Source: Hermatobates lingyangjiaoensis
Taxonomy: Eukaryota > Arthropoda > Insecta > Hemiptera > Hermatobatidae
Assembly (NCBI GenBank): GCA_026182355.1
Contig: JAPFBL010000035.1
Location: forward strand, 3,353,501 to 3,417,500
Length of the DNA stretch: 64,000 nucleotides
Direction: 5' to 3'
Shown: positions 24,716 to 37,299 of the stretch, one piece after another
Position numbering within the stretch: position 1 is the stretch's first letter
Layout: the number at the start of each line of letters is the position of its first letter
Made by a program: the position numbers and the translations under genes
The notes under the pieces: generated by a model
The model's input: only the letters and a program-made list of their open reading frames with translations
What the model was told of the DNA's origin: nothing
Database searches by the model: none

Positions 24716-25427
24716 GAAGACAGAACTACACAACAACTAGCAAACTTCAACTACACGTCAAAAGCAGAATTTCGGAGAAACTTCATTTAGCTCATCGTCA
24801 AAACATTCAGGCATATAATATGATAGACTTAACATTGGAAGTTAGAAATATAATTTATCGGAGAAAGACAGGTACAGCATCTGGATTATGTATAAATAGA
24901 GTATCTGCAGCATACATAGTTTTTTTATAAAACTTAAAGTGATATTAGAAAATAGTCCTGATTTATAATTCATATTGATTCAGATTAAAACACCTCCGGC
25001 AAAAATGAGATACTATGATTAATATAGCCAATTCGTCCTTTCGTTTTTAAGGGTGCATGCTCAAAACACATTTTTGGCTCTATACAAAAAAAAATGTATT
25101 AGAAAAAACATTTTGTGAAATGACATTTTTAACATAAAAAATGTTTTCATAGTTCCTTTTTCGATCTTTTTTTGTGGTCAGCTAGTTGTTGCTTTGTAGT
25201 TTTTATCTAGTCATACATCTTTACTTTGAAAATTCTGAACATCTTTTACTTGATATCTTCACACTGCTAATTGCTAGCATCATTTCTAAATCTTTAATGT
25301 TTCATTCTAAATGCCTTTTTGTTTCCTGTAATTTGGGGAGGAGGGGAGGGGGGTGTTTGGTTGTTGAGTGATTGGTTGTTGTTGAATCATAAATGGTTGT
25401 TGAGTGATAGATTGTAGTCGTTGTTTT

Positions 25428-25602
25428 GGTCTTGGACGGTAGTCTAAGTCCCAGACAATACTGGCACATAGATTGGCATATTATTAAGAGACTGTAAAAA
25501 CCTTTAACTTCGACAATAGCCACAACTCAATTATGAAAGAAAGGTTTTTCTAGCCTCTTAATATATGCCAATATTGTCTGAGACAAACTACCACCCAAGA
25601 CT
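25428..25602. repeat. Imperfect inverted repeat
   Basis: The arms 25428-25505 and 25537-25602 share, in opposite sense, CTTGGACGGTAGT, AGACAATA-TGGCA-AT and AGGTTTTT. The left flank is a GTTGTTGAGTGAT tandem repeat (25355-25420) and the right flank a C-tract. Class unknown. Confidence 0.6.
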
Positions 25603-25624
25603 CAAAGACCCCCCCCCCCTCCCC

Positions 25625-27590
25625 ATCCACCAGTAAACATGGCTTAAATTGATAAAATTAATATCCGCTTCATGGTTTTTTTTTATGACTTACAGAAAAA
25701 AATTACAAACACATCTCTATACCACTGTATAGGAAGGTACTGTGATTCTGATGAATTTGATCTATTAGATGTAGCATCTGCTGTATACCACCTATTGTTT
25801 AGTATGGTTAGCACTAGTACTACATCTAAAACAGTTTAGTTTGAAATATGCAAGTTTATTTGTATTGCAAAGGACCATATTTCGCTTATCGAAACATATA
25901 CTGAGGGCCATGAGTACACTATTTCGCCTATGATATACATTTAACTTTCCTTTAAACTCGTCATTATTATATCATAAGGATCTAATGGCAGTTATGGACT
26001 GCACTAGTAATATAGTTTCTACTATTCTATTATTTCTAATGATATTTTTGGAATGTCATCACTGAATTTTTGGAAAATACCCGTAAAGACAGCCACGTCT
26101 GCTATTCATTAGTAAAATCATAAACAACAATTATTATATTTTGATAATAAATCCAGTTTGAATCAATGAAAAAATCGCTTTAATGTAAAAATGGAAGATA
26201 AATTTACGGAATATAATGAAAATCTTTTCAAATAAACTAATTAAGATGACTATAGTATCTCTTGGAGGTTACATAGCTAAGAAACAGTTTGTCGTTAAGT
26301 CTATAGCGAAGTTGTGGAATTGGTCCATCAGAAACTCGGAGTGGCGATTAATAAGAAATTGGAGTGAATAATTAGTGGTCAAGAAGTGGACGATGGCTTT
26401 GGTAATAGGGTAACTTTGATGGGCAAGTCGGACAGGCTAATAAGTTATTTAACAGGCTTTCAGGTAGTCTTAATGGCTCAAGACTGGCCTTCATCGAGTC
26501 ATTAACAAAATATACAGCCAGTCTAATAAACAACTTTGTTTCATTGACACATTTTAAATATTCTTTCAATTATTTATTTTGGGAAAATAGATTTAAAGAA
26601 CTACTTTAGGAGAAAAAAAAATCAACTGTACAGTTTATAATTCAGGCAATGAACTTCAAATACTATTGATAAATATATTTCATAAGCTACAGAAACACAG
26701 AAAACCAGTTTTTCGCTTATACTAGATTACCTGTGACCCATTGGGTCATCCAACACCTTCTTTTTCATGCAATTATGTTCACGTAATGCCAAGGGTATGG
26801 GTTCGATTCCCACAGAATTACTAATCTTTTATTCAGTTTAGAGCGTGTGCAAACATTTAAAAGTGAACATCACAGTTTCATAAGTATATAGATTAATGAC
26901 GTATATTACATCTAACTTTCTCTCTCTCTCTGGCTCTCACTCTTTTTCAGTTTAATCAATTTGGTTCTAATTTAACATCAATAGGTATATTTTTATTTTA
27001 TTTAAATTTCGTATCAACTCAAAACAAACAATTTAAACTTCATTTATTACCATTAGAGACTACATTTTGAAGGTTTGTTTTCAAAAGGGCAATTTCTGTT
27101 CACATCGCATCCTATATATATTTATTGCAAACTAAAAAGCCAGTAAAAGAGATTTTAATCGAAATCGCATGGGGAGAAACAAGCAATTTTTTTTCATATA
27201 AAGTACCCCAAGAAAAAGTCAAATTTTACAGTAGACCTTCCATTTCTGTCTCAGGGATAGCTGAAGCTTAATTATGAATTTAGGTAATTGTAGCTCTTTT
27301 TATTTTTGAGATATCACACAGTTACATACAGATGGAACAATTTATAAATTTAATTTTATTGGACTCGGGAACCTCAAAACGTGCATTTACATTGAAAGTT
27401 TGATTTTAAAATTTTAATTCAAATGCAATTTTTCATTATTCTTTTATGCAGAGAGTAAATGAAAGTAAAAAATTGAATATTTTCGTTATCTATAAAGAGC
27501 ATAATCGAACACTAGTCTGGAGTTTTACAACTGCTCTAGAATAATTTTGTTTGATGTATTCTCGTTTAGTTAAACAGGATTCTTCTTCTT
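25625..27590. other. A+T-rich intron sequence
   Basis: No gene is seen. At 26725-26830 a truncated tRNA-like element has an intact B box, GGGTTCGATTCCC, at 26799-26811 on the plus strand, without a matching A box. 26310-26540 is less A+T-rich and unique. Confidence 0.4.
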
Positions 27591-27594
27591 TGTT

Positions 27595-28130
27595 GGTCTT
27601 TTTTCTTTATTTTTTTCCCTACGGCCTCACGCCACTCTAAGGTTTCACTTCCGACAGGGACAACATTACGCAGGTTCTCATCACCTGGAAGAACACGAGA
27701 CCTAGAGGCGACTCCCATTTCAGGGTAGATCCCCTTTCTCCGGGAAACACACCAAGAATGAGTACCATGACTAATCCATGCTGCTGGGAGAGGCTGTAGT
27801 CGTCTTGGTCTCCACGCAACACAGTAGGAGGTACTGGCTCTTACTCTGCGACAGGTGTCACGAAGTCAGAAGCCCGAGAATTTCCTATCCTGGATCATCA
27901 GCCATAGTGAGAACAACGGGACATGCCTGTCCCGCAGTGCTCATTCCTTTTATAGCACATTCCGGTGATACACTGAATCTTATCACCTAATAGGAGAACA
28001 CGTGCGCTAACTTCTGCCTAATGAAGCAATGGTTTAGTCGACCATCCCGCTAACCTTCCGCCATAGCAGATCATGAGAGAGGAGCCATGAATCCTCCCAC
28101 CCAGGTCATTTGTACCACGTATTCCTTCAT
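27595..28130. repeat. GC-richer interspersed repeat, unclassified
   Basis: About 535 bp of balanced base composition stands out sharply from its surroundings and ends in CCTTCATTCATTG, a short tandem tail like that at 8290. It may be a retroposon fragment. ORFs on both strands are short and unrelated to known proteins. Confidence 0.4.
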
Positions 28131-28134
28131 TCAT

Positions 28135-29890
28135 TGAAATCAAATGCAAATTACAGTTAAGCAAACTGTAACGAATTGTGGATGCTAAATATATAAATGT
28201 TTTATTACTTGTTTAAATTACCATATAAGTCTACTAAAAAAAATGTGCACTACTATACAAATCACTCCATTTTATCATCATATGAGACAGTAGGAAATGA
28301 ACCAATAATTACTTTTGTAACATGCAACATAGAATAATTTAGCATTTTTAAATAGAAAAAAATTCTATTTTTACATTTAAAAAATTGAAAATTCAGAAAC
28401 AATTTAAGATGTTTGCATTTTCGATATGGAAATGTCATTGAAAAATGAGGTAAGCAATCAAATTATTTAATAATTTATATAAGAACAGTATGTTACCATA
28501 GGTTATCAGGAATATTACACTGGGCACAAAGGAAAGGATTGTATGATAAATCTGAAGGATAACTCGACTTAAGGGGAAGATTTTTAATGAATTTTAAATG
28601 GACAGATTGAAGTAAATTTACTTTTGAAAGGAAGATATTGCTATGATTTTATACAAAATAATTAGTAAAGTTAATTAAAAACCTATATATCAAAAAATTA
28701 CAAATTCATAGTCTTATATTTTACTACCAAAATAAGAATCCTATGCTTGAATGAATTTTTATACATTTTAATGAATTATAATACCATACACCATTCAACA
28801 ATAGAGTTACTAATTTTTTTAACTTTGACGAAATAATACTAAATTTGACTAAACTATGCTTTCGTATGAGTTTTGCCAAAGTAAAAACGAAAAAAAAAAT
28901 ATAAAAATCAGAAACAAATACATATTTCATTATTTGTCTACACTACTTTTTAAATCAAACAATACCACAATGTACCAGAAAGGACACAGAAAAGAGGCAC
29001 TTGAAGAAGATCAAGGAGAAAACTTGAATGGAGGTCAGCAGGCAGGCTCTTAAGTTTCTGGCAAATAGAAGGATATTTGTGATGGGATTTGGGAACAAGA
29101 GGATGTCGCAAGATAGTTACCAAAGGGGGATTAAACAGCGGTTGCTTCCAGAAAGGAAAGTCAAATACGAGCAACTATATCGCGGACTTAGTCCTCAGGG
29201 AGTACACTGTAGACCCAAAACTATTTACTCAGTTTCCTGCTATAGCTTCGTTCAAACCATAATAGATCTCTAAGTCTCTTGTCGTAAATTATAACTTTAC
29301 TGCCCTAAAAATTAATAATTTTTAACTGAGTACAATATTTTACTCATTTTTTGAGTACACTGGCAATACTATCAATAATTTTGCAGCAATATTTCGAAAA
29401 CATATAAAACAAAAACATTAGCCAACAACACTAAATATACTAGCAGACCCGCTGTATTTCCAGAGAATATCAGAAATTTTGGTAATGGTTTTCTTAAAAT
29501 TATACCAGATTTCTTGAAAATAGCATAAATTCTGCTGTCAGATGCAACTAATAAATTGGGACATTGTTCTCTCATATTAAGCTTTTTTGCTAAAAAAGAA
29601 ATCATAGTCAAAAATAAAAAAAAACATCACGCCAAACTAATGATTTTACTTTTAATTTGTGTGTTTAATTTGTTATGTTTTAGTTTGTGTTTTGATTTGT
29701 GTTTGTTTTGTTCTTTATAAGTGCATATCTATATCGTATGTATGTATAACGCGCATAAAATGAATAAAATAAATGAATAAATAACAAATGAATGTTTTTA
29801 TCTACATTTAACTGTTGTCCAATATTAAGTAAGTTTACTCTTCAAAATTTGCTCCGTTTTCTATAGATTGTTTACCGTACACACAGAGAT
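28135..29890. other. A+T-rich intron sequence
   Basis: No gene is confidently seen. ORFs around 28950-29270 on both strands are mutually overlapping, with no splice support. Confidence 0.4.
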
Positions 29891-29898
29891 TAATTATA

Positions 29899-30212
29899 CA
29901 GGGGGAACGGCAGTATTCTACGCTCCGTAAGGAGCACGAGTACTCAACTTATATATTTTTTTTTGGTTTGTAGAACATATAACATATTTTTTTTTGTTTT
30001 ACAGAACGTATTAGTAATGAATATTATCACATTGCAACATTAACCAGTTGCATTACTGTATTAATGAGTCACATTATCTTTAATATGCGTTTGATGAGCA
30101 TATTTTAACGAATCATATACCGGAGTTTTAAAACTACATCTTATATTCGCGGATTTTTGCAGTTGGCAGGAAAGTAATGAACGTAACTCGCGCGAATAAC
30201 ACGGTTCTACTG
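29899..30212. mobile_element. Probable pogo/Tigger-like MITE
   Basis: The right end, read inward on the minus strand, is CAGTAGAACCGTGTTATTCG. The left end is CAGGGGGAACGGCAGTATTC, an imperfect match. Both ends are flanked by TA (29897-29898 and 30213-30214), the expected Tc1/mariner/pogo target duplication. It is non-autonomous, with no transposase frame. Confidence 0.5.
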
Positions 30213-30354
30213 TACTGGTTACATATTTCTAAAGGCAATTAGTTAATATAATAATTTTGTAAAACAACTGATTTCTAATTTATGCTATTCATATAGCATG
30301 TAGATTAAGAATGAATGATGAAATATTTTTTGTTAATTTAATAAAGAGTGATAG

Positions 30355-30485
30355 ATTTTTATAGGGTGCACACTGAGATAGGCGGAGACCGGAAGGAAGT
30401 GGACAGGTCCAGCCAAAGGCGAAGATAAGGCGGTCCTTTAGGCTAGGGGCCTCAGGACACTGCTCCATCAAACAAATCCTCTGAC
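30355..30485. promoter_or_regulatory. Candidate conserved non-coding block with ETS-like sites
   Basis: A GC-rich unique island contains ACCGGAAGGAAGTGG (two adjacent ETS-type GGAA cores), a GATAAGG site and AGGGGCCTCAGG. No coding support is seen. A regulatory role is inferred from composition and sites only. Confidence 0.25.
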
Positions 30486-30815
30486 ATACTTCACAAACCT
30501 ATCTCCAGAGCCTCACTATCGATTTAGTTCAAGAATACATCACTTTCACCACACACAAAAAAAATCACTATATTTTGTGATAAGAGAGGTTAAAGTGAGT
30601 TTGAAATAGAAAAAAATCTAACTTGACTTTATACATCACTCCCAGGAATACTTAGTAGATGTAAAAAAGGTAAAATGATGACAACATTCCAGAAAAGTTG
30701 ATATTTTCAAGTTGAAATATATTCAAGTTAATATAGTTTATCTTTCGACTAGATATATGTTTTTTCTAGCATTTACTCAGGTATGATTTTCATATTTATA
30801 TACTTCAAAGTTCAG

Positions 30816-31082
30816 AAAGACGATCAGAAAATAGACAAACAAACTTTCAGAAATATACTTGAAAAATCACAATTGATATTTCTCTCCTCTGATGTTGAAA
30901 GAAACTTAGTAGAAAATGCCCTAATTAAGTATCATTTTGAAAAACTAATCAATCTAAGTCATGGGCTATTTAGATCAGATGAATTCTTATTTCAAGGCAT
31001 AGTTAAGCAAATTGGACCTGCGGGTGATCTTCCAAATGTACAACTATCTTTGGACATGAACTCTGACCAAATTGTTAATTGA
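30816..31082 (+). CDS. Terminal-exon-like ORF, unrecognised
   Basis: The open frame starts after a possible acceptor (AAAGTTCAG, or the stronger TTTACTCAG at 30780) and ends at TGA. Residues include KIDKQTFRNILEKSQLIFLS, ERNLVENALIKYHFEKLINL and QIGPAGDLPNVQLSLD. The first part looks helical and protein-like rather than random. I recognise no family. It is opposite in strand to the host gene and no upstream exon was found. It could be the last exon of a nested gene or a retrocopy fragment. No clear AATAAA follows within about 60 bp. Confidence 0.4.
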   Translation, partial: KDDQKIDKQTFRNILEKSQLIFLSSDVERNLVENALIKYHFEKLINLSHGLFRSDEFLFQGIVKQIGPAGDLPNVQLSLDMNSDQIVN

Positions 31083-31084
31083 AA

Positions 31085-31865
31085 TAATGTTTTGTTCATT
31101 TTTTTTCATATAATTATTATTGAATTATAATTAAATTTCTAACTGTTGGACCTGCATTGTTTAATTTTATTGGGTATTTTTTCTTATCAAGCTCTATTGT
31201 GATACTGAGTTTCCAGCTGTTTTGTTACCTTCCTTCTCCATTAGTTTTATGTTAGCTTCTCAGTTTTTCCATTGTTTGTTCTGTGATGACATAAATTGAA
31301 AGGCCTTCAGAGCATTTATTTCTATTGATTTCCTTTTTCCATTGTGGTTTAAAATCCATTATAATATATATGCAGGAAGGCAGGGTGGCGACTGCTTTAT
31401 ATATATGTACAACTGGATACCACCAGAAGTTGTTTTGTAGAAACTAAAATTTAAACTAAAAAATTTCAATTTCTATGGGAAAATAAGGGCTCCAATTTTT
31501 ACAGGAAACTCAATTGGTTGAATAAAAACTGATATCGTTGAATGATCTTCCTATTCTTTTTTTAATATATGGTGATTTTATTTCATATGTATATACTACC
31601 ACCCCACCCGGTTTCGTAATGCTAAGCATAAAATAATAATTAATTTGACTTTCATTTTGTTTATTACTTGTAAACGTGTTTTGTGATTTTTTTGCAGACA
31701 TTGTAAAGTTCCAACGCTAAATTCCAAGCTAATTCGTTTGAATTAAACATCAAATAAAAATGAATACTAACAGAGAGTAGATAAATGATTTGTAATCACA
31801 GTCATGGAGTTAGAAAAGAATAATTATAAACAATTACTATTAGTTTACTTAGGATTGTATTGTCG
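31085..31865. other. A+T-rich intron sequence
   Basis: No gene is seen. A short GC-richer patch at 31370-31430 is next to a small TA tract. Confidence 0.4.
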
Positions 31866-31870
31866 ACTCT

Positions 31871-32040
31871 GGATTGGCAGACCCAGGATTCAATATCACT
31901 CTGACTCCGGATTGGCAGACCCAGGATTCAAAATCACTCTGACTCCGGATTGGAAGACCCAGGATCAAAATCACTCTGACTCCGGATTGGAAGACCCAGG
32001 ATTCAATATCACTCTAACTCTGGATTGGAAGACCCAAAAT
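31871..32040. repeat. 38-bp minisatellite, about 4.5 copies
   Basis: GGATTGG starts at 31871, 31909, 31947, 31984 and 32022, a period of 38 bp with one 1-bp deletion. The 79-codon plus-strand ORF here is a translation of the repeat and not a gene. Confidence 0.9.
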
Positions 32041-32112
32041 TAGAAAACCAAAATTAGAGACTGTAAGTGTGTGTTTCTAATTGCTCTATATTTCTGTATG
32101 TACATTGAACTG
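32040..32112. repeat. Arm of the 13801-type terminal family
   Basis: It shares ATTAGAGACTGTAAGTGTG and GTACATTGAACTG, in reversed sense, with 13801-13992. Directly after it, a small inverted repeat (ATAGTCATC...CTGTCGCAGGATC and its complement, 32114-32205) is present. Confidence 0.55.
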
Positions 32113-32539
32113 TATAGTCATCGGGGGGGGATCGATCTGTCGCAGGATCTGTACTCTGAAACATTCATTAAAGGATCCTGCGACAGATGACTATACTGTA
32201 ACTCTTAGAGCATCCGAGGAAGCCCATATCTGGTTGCTCAAGGCACATACCATACCCGGATTAAACCTTAAGCGATAAACATATTTTATACGAGTATTTA
32301 TTTATTTTATTTTTTCTTCTTCTTCTTATTTTTTTATTTATTTAATTGATCTTATTCTATGTATTTTCAATTCTTCCTTATCTCCGTACAAACTCTGTCA
32401 TCTTCCTTATTCATGTTTTTAGGTATTTTTCATCGTATTCCTTTTCATACTACATTTATTTTCCTGTTGTTTATTTTACTTTCAATCAACCAGCTGCTTA
32501 TCTTACTTTTAATTTTATTTCTTCTGTTCTTCTCCACTT

Positions 32540-32660
32540 CCTTAAGCGGGCGCGCGTGGCAGCTCGGTCGGTTGCCGGGAAGGTTTCCTGCCGTTGTGTT
32601 TCCGGCGTGCTTGGTCGCCCATTCTCTTTTCTCCTGAATACGGATCATGCGAATATTTGA
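32540..32660 (+). repeat. GC-rich patch ending in a terminal-repeat-like motif
   Basis: GGGCGCGCGTGGCAGCTCGG is followed by TTCTCCTGAATACGGATC and GCGAATATTTGAG. The last part resembles the CTCCTGA...CGAAATATTGA family at 32843-32880, 23790 and 13668. No function is visible. Confidence 0.35.
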
Positions 32661-32842
32661 GTTTGTAAGTGCGTCTCATTCTCTGTGTGTTGCTTTCCTT
32701 CGTTTTTGAACTGGTATATATATATATAGTCATTTTTCTGATTTATTACTGTAGTTTAGATGTTCATTTTTTACTTTGTGCTTATTTTGAAATCTTCTTA
32801 TATATATGTATCTTTCATCTTATCACTGCTTCACTCCCTTTC

Positions 32843-33010
32843 CTGAGTTACACCATTAAAAGGGTCGAAATATTGAAAGTGAGTCCAATATGTGTTTTTC
32901 ATTCATGTTTCTTTCTGTTTTCAAAGTATACATTTATTTATCAACATCTAAACCGCAATAAGAAATGAGGAAAAGAGACTAAGATCTTTCACAAGCGGTC
33001 TTCATCTGAG
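32843..33010 (+). repeat. Terminal-repeat remnants
   Basis: TTTCCTGAGTTACACC then GGGTCGAAATATTG belong to the 23790 family. At 32950-33010, AATAAGAAATGAGGAAAA and CTAAGATCTTTCAC are a 3361-type remnant. Confidence 0.5.
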
Positions 33011-33339
33011 TTAAACCCCAACACATTTATTAATGCCGTGGTAAATATAAATAAACTTATATTTATTTATATAAATTGCCAAAACATTTAATAATTTCCA
33101 GTTTTATTGGAGTCAGAGGATTTCAAATAGTGTATCCTCTATTGCCACATAAAAGGGTAAATGACAATAGAAAGGATATAGAGTTGGTTATTGCTTAAGC
33201 CTAAACAATATATTTACGAAGAAATATTTTTTTTATTTAACAACTATAAGGACTAAGAGGAATACAATCTAATGTTAAATAAATATAGTTTTGAAGCAGA
33301 CAAGTTGAATTGAATTTGATTTAAAAGAATCATTTGAGG

Positions 33340-33500
33340 CTGTTAATGGGGTGTTGTTGACTGCTGGCTAAAAACATTATGACAGAGGGGGAACAAACTT
33401 GTAAGATTGATGTCTGCGGATAAGTTTTAACTGAATCACTGCTGGAAGCAGTTTAATTAAACTGGGCCAATGGGAGCTGGTTTGATTTCGCGACGTTTCT
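33340..33500. promoter_or_regulatory. Candidate conserved non-coding block
   Basis: Unique, less A+T-rich sequence holds the palindromic homeodomain-type site AGTTTAATTAAACT next to GGGCCAATGGG (CCAAT core). No coding frame is seen. Inference from composition and sites only. Confidence 0.25.
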
Positions 33501-33504
33501 CCAC

Positions 33505-33973
33505 ACCCTTCTAACAGAAAGTACTTATTCTTCTTCAGCAAACTTTACAAAGAGTCTTCAGCTCCAGTTATCACACAACAGTTCAAAATTCAGTACTATC
33601 TTACACATGAACAAATTTAAATTACACCATAATTCACAGAAATTGGAAGAAAACTGTTTAATAAAAACAGATGGAACAACAACCAAACGTAATAATCATT
33701 AAACAATTGAATCAGAATCACTATTGTCAATTATAGTAAATGTTGTTAAAATAAATTTTTACAGATTTGTTTCTCTTTACTGTTACTACTTTTAAATTTA
33801 TTTTCTTTCTTTTCCTATATTTTTTTGTAGAGTCATTAGATTTTTGTCTCAAGTAAATCGTTCTCTTTTTGATTTTGACGAAGGAGATTTTAAGCTGGTA
33901 TGTAAACAACTTTATTAAATTTGATATTTAATAGATTTCTTGAACTCATGGAAAAAAAAATGTCTTCATATAT

Positions 33974-34019
<46 letters not shown>

Positions 34020-36250
34020 CGGAACAATTTGCTTAACATGTTTTATTGGACTTAGGGGATTTCAACTACAAAATTTTGAATCAAACGCAATATTTTCCTT
34101 TGCTATATTACAAACCGTAAAGTTTTTGATTAGTATTTATCTGTATAAAAAACTAAAAGTTGGTAAACTTGGTTGGTAAGAAAGTTTGGAAAAAAGTAAA
34201 CCGAACAACAAATTTTTAAAAGTAAGTCAAGCTAAGAGAATGATATTATTATCCTCACTGAGTTCGATACTGAGTTATTTTATATAAAATGTATTCAACA
34301 AACTTTTATATAAAAGTTTGTTTAAAGGATATGTTAATTTGATACAAAATTCAAATCAACTTTAATTGTAAGTGTGTTCATCAAATTTGTAATAAGAAAA
34401 TTTGAAAAGACGTTAATTTAAATATGTGACCTAAATAAATACCAAACACTATCTGATATGGAGTCCTTTCACTGAGTTTTTCAAGTGTCATTAATATAAA
34501 AATGGATTTTCAATTTGGATGAAAACTTCAAGTGAATGATGATAATTTTAACAGAAATTAATTTCAGTTGCGTGATTTCATTAGGACAATTCAAAATTGC
34601 ATAAAATGATTTCATTTAAAGAAGAAAAAATAATAAATAAATCAGTTTCTAATTTGAAATAACAGGTAAGGGAGTTTTCCAATTTAGAAGATTTCTGATT
34701 AAAGCCTAAGTGAAACGGAATTAGATAACGGAGATAGTTAGCTATAAGGGTAACAATGGTTGGAGGGAAGATGAGACAACCGGAATAGCAACAGTATATT
34801 CAATAAATTAGATAAGATATGGAATTAGAAGAGATCAATGGAAGATTTCATCTGGGTTAAACAAACAGTAGGGTTGAGCTAACGCACGACGGAGCGAGAA
34901 ATCGTGCTTGGAATCTCACCAGTCCAAAGCCTAAACGAGTTCGATATTTTACTTGTCCAACAAGAATCAAATCATTTTCACTTAATCAAACTCCCCTTTT
35001 GCTTCATCTAACACACACTTTCCCTTCAATTCCGACTTTTCCATCTCCTTACAGGCTTTTAAAAATTCACCTCCACCACTAGGCACGGTGCAATATTCAC
35101 TTCCCATTCATTCCAAGATTCCATTTTGTCATTTGCATTTCAATGTTGAAAGTAATTCTAAAAATTTCCAATCTAAATACCAAATTTGGTAACATTTGTA
35201 TACAGTAAGAGATCTGCTGTTTCGTGTTTCATTTAATCTTTTTTTTTCTACAATCCCAAACTCACACAGCATGTCAAATATTTAAAGATGAGCTTGTACC
35301 CAATTGAAAATTGTTAACTAAACATTATGATAAGAAAATCTCATTTCTTCTGTGCAATATAAAACATTAGTAACCTATATTTCAGATTCAATCTGTAATA
35401 TTTTAAATAAGCACAATAACGCAATCAATAAACTTTTAGTTATATCAATCAATCACTATCAGTGTTTAACTTATTCAAATTTACTTACAAAAGGGCAGTG
35501 ATTAAAAAAACTTTCTTTTGCAATGATATTTCAAAATGACCATACAATGTTTAAAACTATATAGATTTTACTGATTATACTTTTTTTTGTGCAGACTCAC
35601 TACTGTCATCTTTTGGGGAGTTCGTTACCAGAGGCATTATACAAAGCGTTATGCCTGGAATAAATCTGCAGTATAACAATCATATAAGGTTATTGTAATA
35701 TATTATGAATGTAGCTCACATGAAGAAACCACATATGATGAAAGATATTGACAGACAGATGAAACTAAAAGTTTATACAACATTAATTAGCTGAAGAAGA
35801 TTTTCCATCTTAAAATTAAATTATATACATTATTTTCTAAAAATGAAAACCATCTAATAACGAATAGAATTCTACACCTAAAAGTTTTTTTGCCATTGGG
35901 AAAACATTTCTCCTTGGCTGAGTCAATCGTCATGAAGACCTTCATCCTACTGTTTCCCTCGTTAAGACCATTGTTATTGGCTTTTTGTATTTTCATCCAT
36001 TCTAATGAAGCTGTTACCACTCTGGTATTCGTTCAGCTTGATGTCATGTCGTTTTTCTCATTCATTTGTCTCACTGGATATGGAAAACGTTCATCTCATC
36101 TTAGTCCGCATCTCAGAATGAGGCACCACAGTTGACAAAACACCTACAAGAATATATGACCGAATTATCTAATCTACCACCTAAGAATCTTCAAGAAAAT
36201 ATAAGTTGAAATAAACATCTTCCTCATTAGTTGAAGTAATCGATGACTAT
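33505..36250. other. A+T-rich intron sequence
   Basis: No gene is confidently seen. A (TA)n tract lies at 33968-34015. Opposing ORFs at 35787-36135 overlap each other and lack splice support. Confidence 0.4.
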
Positions 36251-36349
36251 TTCAATTTGAAAAAGTGGAAACGACTCAGCAAAACCAGGCAATTTCGTTG
36301 TCCAACTGCCGAAGGTAGTGGCTGGAAGCCATCGTCAATAACAGCATCG

Positions 36350-36875
36350 CTTGATTACTGGACCCTTTTCGGATCTTGTCCACCTTCCAGTGTCAAACTG
36401 ATTTTTAAAGGGTTATCCAACTTTTTCGTTTATACGTTATGGGTTCATACGTCATTAACCTGACTATATGGAGAACTTTATAGACTTACTACATAAAGGT
36501 CTAGGACCGACAATAATAGAAGAGATAGAAGTATTTAAACATAAAGCAGTTCATAACACCATTATAAAATGCCAAAATAACTATCTAATGGGTATGAAAC
36601 AAGGACAGTGTTTCACATAGGGATTAAGAAAAAAACAAGATACCAACGAAAAAAACAGTTAACAGTTTCCGTATTTTTACTGTTAAAAAACGGAAACAGT
36701 AAAAAAGTACATTTTATAAATAAGTAAAAAAGTAAAGAATAGGAATATTAATATTTCTCCAGGTAACTGGATAGGTTATGGAAAACAAAGAATCGATAAG
36801 GTGCTGTAAGGATGGATAAATCATTGAATATTCTCAGTTTCGCTCTGGAAGGTGGTGAAGATCCGAAAACGGTGG
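36350..36875. repeat. Diverged inverted repeat, PLE-like
   Basis: TTTTCGGATCTTGTCCACC with TTCCAG near 36368-36395 is the complement of GGTGGTGAAGATCCGAAAAC near 36850. The latter resembles the GAAGA/GAAA core of the other terminal families. TTGTAGGGTAAAAAGCTAAT at 36943 recurs at 55033, again beside such a motif. Confidence 0.45.
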
Positions 36876-37299
36876 AGGAACAACAAAGTAAATATTCTAA
36901 TTCTAAGGTAGTGCAATCAGTTATTATGTGGTATTTACTTATTGTAGGGTAAAAAGCTAATAAAATAAGGTAAGGTAAAACTAATGAAAGGTCCATCTAT
37001 ATGTGGAGGCTATATCATTACCTATAAATGTAAATTTTAAAAGTAACTTTTGTGAAAACAACCTTTGTCCTAAAAACAATAATAATATGGTATACATAAT
37101 ACTTTAAAATGATTAATGTAGGTTTATAATTATTATTGTACATAAGGTTGGTGCTTAGGATATTCAGTGTCATAGATAACGTGCTATCTAAACTCAGATA
37201 GTCAAACATACGTAATAATTTTCTTTGTACAGTGTAAAATCTAAAGAAATAATGACGGAGGTAGGCAAAAAGCTGGAAAAAAACCTGTTCCTTGACCAT

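Noticed and set aside
26725..26830. Intact tRNA gene suggested by a perfect B box
   Set aside because: No A box or acceptor stem at the right distance; a truncated tRNA-like relic at most.
32346..32968. Several overlapping hydrophobic ORFs on both strands
   Set aside because: T-rich sequence gives F/L/I-rich frames; overlapping on both strands with no splice support.
35787..36135. Opposing 77- and 81-codon ORFs
   Set aside because: They overlap on opposite strands, show no known motif and lack convincing acceptor and donor pairs.
37018..37299. 93-codon minus-strand ORF vaguely like a non-LTR RT C-terminus (VQRKLLRMFDYL)
   Set aside because: Similarity is a single basic-hydrophobic run and the rest is I/Y/V-rich; not strong enough to call.
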